Shown here: positions 1-4,349 of the stretch, in pieces
Layout: every line of letters starts with the position of its first letter
Numbering within the stretch: position 1 is the first letter of the stretch
Source: Nitrososphaeraceae archaeon
Lineage (GTDB): Archaea > Thermoproteota > Nitrososphaeria > Nitrososphaerales > Nitrososphaeraceae
Direction: 5' to 3'
Assembly: GCA_025922735.1 (NCBI GenBank)
Contig: JAICHI010000090.1
Span: forward strand, 1-5,503
Length of the DNA: 5,503 bases
Notes under the pieces: generated by a model
Told to the model about the DNA's origin: nothing
The model's input: only the letters and a program-made list of their open reading frames with translations
Databases searched by the model: none
Position numbers and translations under genes: made by a program

Positions 1-202
1 AATATTTTGCTTTAACGAAGTGATTACTTGGAATACCAAAAACAGGAGTATTACCATTTGCGGGAATCATCGACTTGTAGCCAACGACGCTAATCCCCGA
101 AATGATGGTTGCGATTATTCCATAAGTAATAATTCTCTTCCTGGTCATTCCCAGAGAAGATACAGAATGCCCATTCTGGTGACGGCGGCGTTTCTTTGTC
201 AT
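1..202 (-). CDS. Membrane-anchored extracytoplasmic protein, N-terminal part only
   Basis: The minus-strand frame opens at ATG 202 and stays open to the left edge, giving 67 complete codons; the rest lies outside the window. The N-terminus is strongly basic (MTKKRRRHQNG, then MTRKR at residues 19-23). One hydrophobic segment follows at about residues 24-42 (IITYGIIATIISGISVVGY), then a polar Asn/Pro/Gly-rich stretch ending PVFGIPSNHFVKAKY. By the positive-inside rule this is a signal anchor with the C-terminal part outside the cell. The next upstream in-frame codons run into a TAG without another start. A TATA-like CATAAATA is centred about 26 bp upstream of ATG 202, which fits a leaderless transcript and supports this start. 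The xVFGxPxNHxxKA stretch resembles small secreted proteins of ammonia-oxidising archaea as I remember them, possibly cupredoxin-like further on, but no copper ligands are visible here. Function unknown. Confidence 0.72.
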   Translation of the reverse strand, partial: MTKKRRRHQNGHSVSSLGMTRKRIITYGIIATIISGISVVGYKSMIPANGNTPVFGIPSNHFVKAKY

Positions 203-224
203 ATAGATCGATATTTCAAATGAC

Positions 225-254
225 TATTTATGTCATGATTAATATAGTTAATTC
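225..254 (-). promoter_or_regulatory. Promoter/operator element, copy 1 (upstream of the membrane protein gene)
   Basis: Read on the minus strand, this 30-bp element begins with an imperfect inverted repeat (GAATTAACTATATTAAT) and ends in a TATA-like CATAAATA at 225-232. The TATA centre is about 26 bp before ATG 202, the spacing expected for a leaderless archaeal transcript. The element overlaps the TAA stop (248-250) of the preceding minus-strand gene. It matches 500-529 at 24 of 30 positions in the same orientation. That it is a promoter is inference from composition, spacing and duplication. Confidence 0.5.
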
Positions 255-451
255 TTCTTCTCCCGCTGGTTTCCTCTGCTTTTTCTATTATGCGGTTTTG
301 ACCTCAGCGGCCTTTGACAACACGGGCATCTAATTCCCTTCCACTTAATGAAAATACTACATATCTGGCACCTTTTGTATCCTTGGACATAATAGCTACT
401 CCTTCTATCTTTCGTCGCCCTATACCTCTCACAAATATTTCTGCAAGCCAT
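248..451 (-). CDS. Small zinc-binding (CxxC...CPCC) protein, Thaumarchaeota-type
   Basis: A 67-residue basic protein. Residues 25-50 read YKRCQIC, then about ten residues including FIKWKG, then RCPCCQRPLR. This gives two CxxC pairs (C28/C31 and C42/C45, with an extra C44) separated by ten residues, the layout of a small zinc ribbon or knuckle. The C-terminal tail is rich in Lys, Arg and Asn, which suggests nucleic-acid contact. I recognise the pattern 'KRCQxC-x-F-x-x-W-x-G-x-x-CPCC...LR-x-K-P-x-N' as one recurring in short proteins of ammonia-oxidising archaea; no function is known to me. ATG 451 is the first start codon after the in-frame upstream TGA. No Shine-Dalgarno sequence is visible. 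A TATA-like box at 500-507 would give a leader of roughly 25 nt. The gene is followed 45 bp later by the membrane-protein gene on the same strand, which appears to have its own promoter. The invariant Trp/Gly positions I expect in the second knuckle are Arg and Gln here, so this copy may be divergent. Confidence 0.68.
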   Translation of the reverse strand: MACRNICERYRATKDRRSSYYVQGYKRCQICSIFIKWKGIRCPCCQRPLRSKPHNRKSRGNQREKKN

Positions 452-499
452 TTCTGGATATATGTGTGACCCTAGCGGTTCCCGATTTACGCTTCATTG

Positions 500-529
500 T
501 ATATACGTCGTGATTAACATGGTTAAGTC
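500..529 (-). promoter_or_regulatory. Promoter/operator element, copy 2 (between two small divergent genes)
   Basis: On the minus strand the element carries TTAAC-CAT-GTTAA, an exact 5-bp inverted repeat with a 3-bp spacer (plus-strand 514-526 region), followed by CGTATATA at 500-507, a TATA-like box. The box lies about 50 bp before ATG 451, so a start site about 25 bp downstream would leave a leader near 25 nt. It matches 225-254 at 24 of 30 positions in the same orientation. Because the inverted repeat sits in a divergent gap (452-580), a protein bound here could also affect the plus-strand gene at 581. Confidence 0.45.
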
Positions 530-580
530 AGTCTTTTTACCAAAAAATGGGTTACTAATGGACGGAAGAAGAAGATCCTC

Positions 581-778
581 TTGGCAAGAATATGTGTCAT
601 AGATACAGACAATCATAATTACAACGCTATTTTAACTAGAATAAGCGCAAGACAAGAAGGACTTTGCCGCTTCTGTGCTCAAAGAATAAAAGATAAGGAT
701 ATCATAATTAGTACAGCACACAGCAAAAGGCGAAAGTATTTTCATAAGGAATGTGCTAAAAAAATACACTTGCTCTGA
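581..778 (+). CDS. Small CxxC/HxxC zinc-finger-like protein
   Basis: A 65-residue protein. The N-terminal half (ARICVIDTDNHNYNAIL...) is followed by CRFC at residues 29-32, a basic stretch with HSKRRKY, and HKEC at residues 55-58, ending AKKIHLL. The C-x2-C...H-x2-C arrangement separated by 22 residues fits a single treble-clef or LIM/PARP-like zinc finger, and the F/Y before the His is typical. The second half resembles short hypothetical proteins of ammonia-oxidising archaea, so I consider it a real gene despite its size. The start is uncertain. TTG 581 is the only usual start codon in frame after the TAA at 524-526. ATG 558 lies in another frame and would give only 14 residues; a one-base slip in the GAAGAAGAAG run at 566-574 would join it to this frame. 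Only a purine-rich tract precedes TTG 581, no clear Shine-Dalgarno. The gene is divergent from the other small Cys-rich gene. Role unknown; a regulatory nucleic-acid-binding function is possible. Confidence 0.62.
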   Translation: MARICVIDTDNHNYNAILTRISARQEGLCRFCAQRIKDKDIIISTAHSKRRKYFHKECAKKIHLL

Positions 779-811
779 GACGATTTATATCCTTCTGCCT
801 ATTGTTGAACG

Positions 812-827
812 GCTTCTCGCCGAGAGC
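812..827. other. Small GC hairpin downstream of the zinc-finger gene
   Basis: GCT-T-CTC pairs with GAGAGC around a GCC loop: six base pairs with one bulged T at 815. It lies 33 bp after the stop of the gene at 581-778. It is directly followed by the palindrome CACCGGTG (827-834). No T-run follows, so it is not a typical terminator. It could be an RNA structure or chance. Confidence 0.3.
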
Positions 828-830
828 ACC

Positions 831-845
831 GGTGTGGTGTGGTGT
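831..845. repeat. Three tandem GGTGT units
   Basis: GGTGT occurs three times in a row without change. The first unit overlaps the palindrome CACCGGTG. This is a local GT-rich island in otherwise AT-rich intergenic sequence. Confidence 0.6.
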
Positions 846-872
846 TATAGGCTTTTACATACACACTTCTAG

Positions 873-888
873 TATTATTAGAATAATA
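873..888. repeat. AT-rich inverted repeat
   Basis: TATTATT-AG-AATAATA is an exact 7-bp inverted repeat with a 2-bp centre. It lies about 95 bp before ATG 984. It could be an operator or contain a promoter for the gene at 984, which would then have a leader of roughly 70 nt. In AT-rich DNA such repeats also arise by chance. Confidence 0.35.
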
Positions 889-983
889 ACACAGACATAG
901 AGCTAAAGAAAGGTCAAGAAAAGGCATGTTGATTAATGTGTATGCGATACTAAGCAATCTTTGATTATCAAAATTTTATTCTG

Positions 984-1340
984 ATGCCTGTATACCACTG
1001 CGTGTACCCAGAAACACCTATCGATTATGCTTCAAGCAAGATAATATCAGGCGTGAAAAACCTTCGTGAAGGATTAGATCCTGATGTTCTCGCATACTGG
1101 TACAAGCGTGTCGAGGATAGATCAAAAGAGGTCGTTCCAAGACATCTTAAACATAAGATTCACTTTGAGCAAGACAGGGTACTGTGGATGAAATTCAAGT
1201 TAGATGTCTCAAAAAGGGCAGTTCCATATGTCATGCAGGTCATCCAAGAGTACATGCCAATGATGCCATATTCTACAGCACTCTATTTCACAAAAGTGCA
1301 GGAAATATTGACGGATGAGATGAACAAGGAGCTTCGCTAA
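984..1340 (+). CDS. Conserved-looking hypothetical protein, 118 residues
   Basis: A soluble, probably largely helical protein without signal peptide or membrane segment. It begins MPVYHCVYPETPIDYASSKI, has a charged middle (KRVEDRSKEVVPRHLKHKIHFEQDR, about residues 47-71), and a more hydrophobic C-terminal half containing VMQVIQEYMPMMPYSTALYF, ending TDEMNKELR. Only one Cys is present, so there is no metal-binding knuckle like those of its left neighbours. I do not recognise a named family; it looks like a lineage-specific archaeal protein. Codon use and residue composition read as a genuine gene. ATG 984 is the first start after the in-frame TAA at 951-953. No Shine-Dalgarno sequence precedes it, and no well-placed TATA box is visible. 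Its TAA stop (1338-1340) overlaps the TAG stop of the convergent gene (1337-1339 on the plus strand). Transcripts of the two genes must therefore overlap at their 3' ends. Confidence 0.78.
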   Translation: MPVYHCVYPETPIDYASSKIISGVKNLREGLDPDVLAYWYKRVEDRSKEVVPRHLKHKIHFEQDRVLWMKFKLDVSKRAVPYVMQVIQEYMPMMPYSTALYFTKVQEILTDEMNKELR

Positions 1341-1624
1341 TCAAGAATTGTTATTCCAGTTATGGATCCAAGACAGTCGCTAGAATGTATCTTTATTTTT
1401 CCTTTTATAAGATCTGTCATAAAAGAGCTGAGCCTGACTACTGTTTCTTCATCCTTGAGCAAAACAGCGTGAGACGACCTATCCTTTAACTGTATGACGA
1501 TTTCGTTGCCAACCATTGCCTCGACACCTGAAACCCACACGGTGTTGTCTTTCTGAACTGACATAAGGCTTGCCAGTTTTTCCGCTTCATAGCGGTCATC
1601 ACATTCAAATTTTAGAGTTTTCAT
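1337..1624 (-). CDS. Hypothetical protein translationally coupled to trpS
   Basis: A 95-residue protein starting MKTLKFECDDRYEAEKLASL, with alternating charged and hydrophobic residues and two short beta-rich stretches (NTVWVSGVEAMVGNEIVIQLKD, about residues 27-48, and HAVLLKDEETVVRL, about 52-65). The C-terminus is KIKIHSSDCLGSITGITILD. The pattern suggests a small alpha/beta protein without membrane segment or metal-binding pairs. Its ATG (1624-1622) overlaps the trpS stop TGA (1623-1621) as ATGA. It is therefore co-transcribed with trpS and probably translated by re-initiation. I do not recognise the family. Coupling to trpS suggests a role near translation, but that is only inference from context. 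No other start near ATG 1624 is needed, and the ATGA junction strongly supports this one. Confidence 0.75.
   Translation of the reverse strand: MKTLKFECDDRYEAEKLASLMSVQKDNTVWVSGVEAMVGNEIVIQLKDRSSHAVLLKDEETVVRLSSFMTDLIKGKIKIHSSDCLGSITGITILD
1391..1408 (+). terminator. Candidate T-rich terminator for the gene at 984-1340
   Basis: CTTTATTTTTCCTTTTAT lies about 50 bp after the stop at 1340 on the plus strand. Archaeal RNA polymerase commonly terminates at T-runs in the non-template strand without a hairpin. The tract lies inside the opposing gene (1337-1624), where it encodes Lys/Ile-rich residues, so it may be only coding sequence. Confidence 0.3.
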
Positions 1625-2793
1625 GTCGTAAACGGCTTTTCGTCATACATGAACTTGTCAATGACATCCTTGGCTTTTTCTCGCCGTTTTTTGAATTCTA
1701 CAACAAAAGGCTTGGCTCCCTTCGACAGGTCTGCTTTGCACTCGCCACACAAAAGGTTGCCACTCTTGCATCTTAGCATGCGTTCGTCCGATTGCTTTTC
1801 AGTATCGAAAAAGTAGCGTAAGTACCAGAAAACGGGACAGCCAAGGGCATTGGCGCCAAGCTGCCTCTGAAGCGCCACAGTAGGTTGACCGCCAGTAAAC
1901 GCTGAAGACACTTTTTTGTCAACTACTTCTGGGTCGTCTGTAGTGAAAATTGCAGTCTCGGGCTTAGAGGATGACATCTTGCCTAGCATGCCAAGGCCTG
2001 GCAGGAACTTGCTATGTATTTGAGCAGGTTTATAATACTTCATCTTGTCGGCAATGTCTCTTGTCAATCGCCAGTATGGATCTTGGTCAATTGCCGCAGG
2101 TATCAATACAGGTACATTCTTGCCTTCGATGACAGAAGGAAGGAAGCAAGGCGCAGCCTGTATGGGCGGAAAACCTATCATCCCGATATTGCTGGAATTG
2201 GAAAACCCAAATACTGCCCGTGCCGTGGAAAATGTGATACGCTTCGCAACTTCGATCGCAATTGGATAAAGATACTGGATGTGTTTTGTATTCACAATTA
2301 TCTTGGTCTTTTTTGGATTGAATCCAATCGCAATGATATCTAAGATATTCTCGTAGGTGTAGTGCTCAATCTCCTTCATTGTTCTGTCCTGACCGAAGAG
2401 AAACTTTTCGTCATCTGTGAGCTGGAAAAGTAATTTTGAGTCGAATTTGTCCTGCAGGTATTTTGTAAAGATCCACGGCATTAAATGCCCCATGTGAACC
2501 ATGCCCGAGGGCCCCCTTCCTGTGTATAGGTAAAAGCTCTCACCTCTACTCTTCTTGTCTAACACCCAGTCAAAGTCGCGGTGAGAGAAAAAGTAACCCA
2601 ATTTTAGCAGCGGGTGGATTTCGCCTGTCATGGTCTTTACCTTTTGCAATAGCTCAGGTGTTATAGGCTCTGTGCCAAACTTTACGATCAGCTTACCATA
2701 GTCAATATCACCTTCGACTTCCCAGGGTGTGACCTTAAAGTCAGTGCTGTTGTTGTTTGAGTGATTCTGATCGTAATTGTCGGCTACATTCAT
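1621..2793 (-). CDS. trpS: Tryptophanyl-tRNA synthetase (archaeal/eukaryotic type)
   Basis: Charges tRNA-Trp with tryptophan in the cytoplasm (EC 6.1.1.2), as a class I synthetase that works as a homodimer. The 390-residue length is usual for the archaeal form. Visible landmarks in order: VTPWEV at residues 21-26 and IDYGKLIVKFG at 30-40, the N-terminal signature of the archaeal/eukaryotic branch; GPSGMVHMGH at 94-103, the HIGH motif; LTDDEKFLF at 125-133; AAIDQDPYWRLTRDIA at 233-248 in the active site; GKMSSSK at 271-277, the KMSKS motif; and LLCGECK at 347-353 in the C-terminal helical domain. All catalytic signatures are intact. The first 18 residues are an Asn-rich low-complexity tail. 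ATG 2793 is the only Met before residue 55, and the TATA-like box centred near 2825 lies about 30 bp upstream, so the mRNA is nearly leaderless. It is the first gene of a two-gene operon and divergent from pheS. Confidence 0.97.
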   Translation of the reverse strand: MNVADNYDQNHSNNNSTDFKVTPWEVEGDIDYGKLIVKFGTEPITPELLQKVKTMTGEIHPLLKLGYFFSHRDFDWVLDKKSRGESFYLYTGRGPSGMVHMGHLMPWIFTKYLQDKFDSKLLFQLTDDEKFLFGQDRTMKEIEHYTYENILDIIAIGFNPKKTKIIVNTKHIQYLYPIAIEVAKRITFSTARAVFGFSNSSNIGMIGFPPIQAAPCFLPSVIEGKNVPVLIPAAIDQDPYWRLTRDIADKMKYYKPAQIHSKFLPGLGMLGKMSSSKPETAIFTTDDPEVVDKKVSSAFTGGQPTVALQRQLGANALGCPVFWYLRYFFDTEKQSDERMLRCKSGNLLCGECKADLSKGAKPFVVEFKKRREKAKDVIDKFMYDEKPFTT

Positions 2794-2814
2794 CCCTGCT
2801 GGAGCAACATTACA

Positions 2815-2829
2815 TTAAACGTTTAAAAA
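2815..2829. promoter_or_regulatory. Shared divergent trpS/pheS promoter core
   Basis: The trpS and pheS start codons are separated by 62 bp. The only TATA-like sequence in the gap is TTAAACGTTTAAAAA. Its first 12 bp (TTAAACGTTTAA, 2815-2826) form a perfect palindrome centred at 2820/2821. Toward pheS, TTTAAAAA is centred about 30 bp before ATG 2856. Toward trpS, the same bases read TTTTTAAA, about 32 bp before ATG 2793, with TTTAA on the other palindrome arm slightly closer. Archaeal TATA boxes sit about 25-27 bp before the start site, so both mRNAs would have leaders of a few nucleotides. That one box serves both directions is inference. Confidence 0.6.
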
Positions 2830-2855
2830 GTCTTACACTCCCAAAAGTTTGGCTA

Positions 2856-4349
2856 ATGAGTTCTGCACCGTCGCCGTTTCATCCCATTGAACGGTCTATA
2901 CTGAACTCCCTGTCCAATAATGACCACGTTCGGGCTGAATCACTTGTTGCTAGCACTGGCCTATCTATAGATCAGATCAGACGAGGCATCGAGTGGCTAA
3001 AATTCAAGAACCTCATCTCAATTAAAGAATCATCGACACAAAGAGTATTTATGGCCTCCGGGGGGATGGCAGCAGCGAAAAATGGGCTGCCTGAAAGAAG
3101 ATTGGTAAATACTCTGAAAGAAGGCAAGCTCACAATTGCAGAAGTGCTTGCCAGTGGTGCAATAAAAAATGAAGAGATAAACGCCGCTATAGCGGGAGCA
3201 AGGCGCAACCAGTGGATTCAACTCGTCGAAGGCAAGATGGTACCCACTCCATCTAGTGTCAAGCAGTCTCCCGAAGAGAGTTTCATTGAAAACCTAAAAG
3301 AAGGAGTAGAAATTTCAAAACTAACCGAAGAAGAAAAGCGTGTACTTGAGCAACTGAAAAAGCGTCCTAATTACATAGAGATAAAAGAAGAAAAAGAATC
3401 ACTAATTTCACTTACCGATGCAGCAAGAACAATCATCCCTACGCTAAATCAAGAAAAGCTGGAGCGCCGCCTCACAACAGAGCTTATTACCTCAGGGAGA
3501 TGGAAGGAGACCAATTTCAGTGCACTCGATGTAGAAGCGCCTGCGCCAGCCATTTATCCAGGAAGGCGTCACCCATTAATTGACATTATTGAAGAGGTCA
3601 AGGAGATCTTTATCGGTTTAGGATTTTCAGAAATAGAAGGCCCTGTGATTCAATCAGGCTTTTGGAACTTTGACGCATTATTTACTCCCCAAGATCATCC
3701 TGCAAGAGATATGCAAGACACATTCTACATTTCAGCTCAGATGCGGCAGCAGCCAATACCAGCTGCAAGCAAAGATCAGATTTCAAAAGTTTCTCGAGTT
3801 CACAGGCAAAGATGGAATCGCCAGTGGGACGTCCGGGAAGCCCAGCGACTAGTCCTCCGTACTCACACTACGCCTGTAACTGTCCGGCATCTTGCAAAAC
3901 TCAAATCCGATGTCGGCCGGTTCTTCTCGGTGGGCAGGGTTTTTAGAAACGAAAAGCTCTCATACAAGCATCTTGTTGAATTTCACCAGGTAGAAGGAGT
4001 TGCAACTGCACAGGAAGCATCACTCCGTGACCTAATGGGCCTGCAAAAAGAATTCTATTCCAAGATGGGGATCAAGCGTATCAAGTTTTGGCCCACGTTC
4101 TTTCCGTATACTGAACCCTCACTGCAGAGTATGGTTTACAATGAAAAATTGGAAAAATGGGTGGAGCTCTTTGGCATGGGTATTTTCAGACCAGAGGTCA
4201 CAAAGCCGCTTGGTATCAAAAACCCTGTGCTTGCCTGGGGTGGGGGCCTTGAAAGGATCGCTATGTTGCGCTTTGGATTGGATGATGTACGTGAATTGTA
4301 TGGCAACAAGCTTGCATGGCTCAGGGGTGTGCCAATGTGCCAGTTGTAA
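2856..4349 (+). CDS. pheS: Phenylalanyl-tRNA synthetase alpha subunit
   Basis: Catalytic subunit of the alpha2-beta2 class II enzyme that charges tRNA-Phe (EC 6.1.1.20). From ATG 2856 it has 497 residues, usual for the archaeal/eukaryotic form. Residues 1-230 are the archaeal N-terminal arm, with winged-helix-like segments (HPIERSILNSL at 9-19; TGLSIDQIRRGIEWL at 34-48) that contact tRNA. The class II core follows: motif 1 around IIEEVKEIFIGLGFSEIEGP (244-263) with FWNFDALFTPQDHPARDMQDTF at 269-290; motif 2 with LRTHTTPVT (334-342), VGRVFRNE (359-366) and HLVEFHQVEG (372-381); motif 3 as LAWGGGLERIAMLRFG (459-474). No key signature is missing. A TTG at 2757 would add 33 residues, but that extension overlaps the start of trpS, looks unlike synthetase sequence and would lie upstream of the promoter core, so ATG 2856 is preferred. 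It is transcribed with pheT, which it overlaps by 13 bp. Confidence 0.97.
   Translation: MSSAPSPFHPIERSILNSLSNNDHVRAESLVASTGLSIDQIRRGIEWLKFKNLISIKESSTQRVFMASGGMAAAKNGLPERRLVNTLKEGKLTIAEVLASGAIKNEEINAAIAGARRNQWIQLVEGKMVPTPSSVKQSPEESFIENLKEGVEISKLTEEEKRVLEQLKKRPNYIEIKEEKESLISLTDAARTIIPTLNQEKLERRLTTELITSGRWKETNFSALDVEAPAPAIYPGRRHPLIDIIEEVKEIFIGLGFSEIEGPVIQSGFWNFDALFTPQDHPARDMQDTFYISAQMRQQPIPAASKDQISKVSRVHRQRWNRQWDVREAQRLVLRTHTTPVTVRHLAKLKSDVGRFFSVGRVFRNEKLSYKHLVEFHQVEGVATAQEASLRDLMGLQKEFYSKMGIKRIKFWPTFFPYTEPSLQSMVYNEKLEKWVELFGMGIFRPEVTKPLGIKNPVLAWGGGLERIAMLRFGLDDVRELYGNKLAWLRGVPMCQL
4323..4329 (+). promoter_or_regulatory. Possible ribosome binding site for pheT
   Basis: AGGGGTG ends 7 bp before GTG 4337 and differs by one base from the canonical GGAGGTG-like sequence. 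It lies inside the end of pheS. Because pheT starts within pheS, internal ribosome entry or coupling is needed, and this site supports the GTG start. Confidence 0.4.

Larger units (their letters stand above)
779..983. other. Intergenic region without a convincing gene
   Basis: This 205-bp gap separates the CxxC/HxxC protein gene from the gene at 984. No open frame on either strand looks protein-like; the longest minus-strand one (start ATG near 928) gives a short, compositionally odd peptide. It contains three local structures listed separately: a GC hairpin, a GGTGT triplet repeat and an AT-rich inverted repeat. The promoter of the gene at 984 should lie in it, but I see no convincing TATA box 25-30 bp before ATG 984. 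I found no tRNA-like cloverleaf and no terminal T-run after the stop at 778. Confidence 0.5.

Noticed and set aside
20..223. Plus-strand open frame from GTG 20
   Set aside because: It is antisense to the minus-strand membrane-anchored protein, whose basic N-terminus and hydrophobic helix are far more protein-like and have a well-placed promoter.
304..390. Minus-strand 28-codon frame MSKDTKGARYVV... inside the CPCC gene in another frame
   Set aside because: Composition looks protein-like, but the overlapping frame carries the clear CxxC/CPCC pattern; a real dual-coding gene would need conservation evidence.
429..497. Minus-strand 22-codon frame from ATG 497 (MKRKSGTARV...) overlapping the start of the CPCC protein
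   Set aside because: The ATG is only 2 bp from the TATA-like box, so it would lie upstream of the expected transcription start. It is very short and has no other support.
925..945. TTGATTAATGTG as a third copy of the duplicated promoter element
   Set aside because: Only the GATTAA core matches; the second arm and TATA part are missing.
1570..1776. Plus-strand open frame across the trpS/95-residue gene junction
   Set aside because: Antisense shadow of two well-supported coupled genes.
2014..2343. Two overlapping plus-strand frames inside trpS
   Set aside because: Antisense shadows; trpS signatures cover this stretch without a break.
2757..2855. 33-residue N-terminal extension of PheS from TTG 2757
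   Set aside because: It overlaps the trpS start, is unlike PheS sequence and begins upstream of the likely TATA box; ATG 2856 fits the family length.
2972..3221. Two minus-strand frames inside pheS
   Set aside because: Antisense shadows of the winged-helix arm of PheS.
3670..3852. Plus-strand open frame inside pheS in another frame
   Set aside because: Shadow within the catalytic core, which is intact in the main frame.
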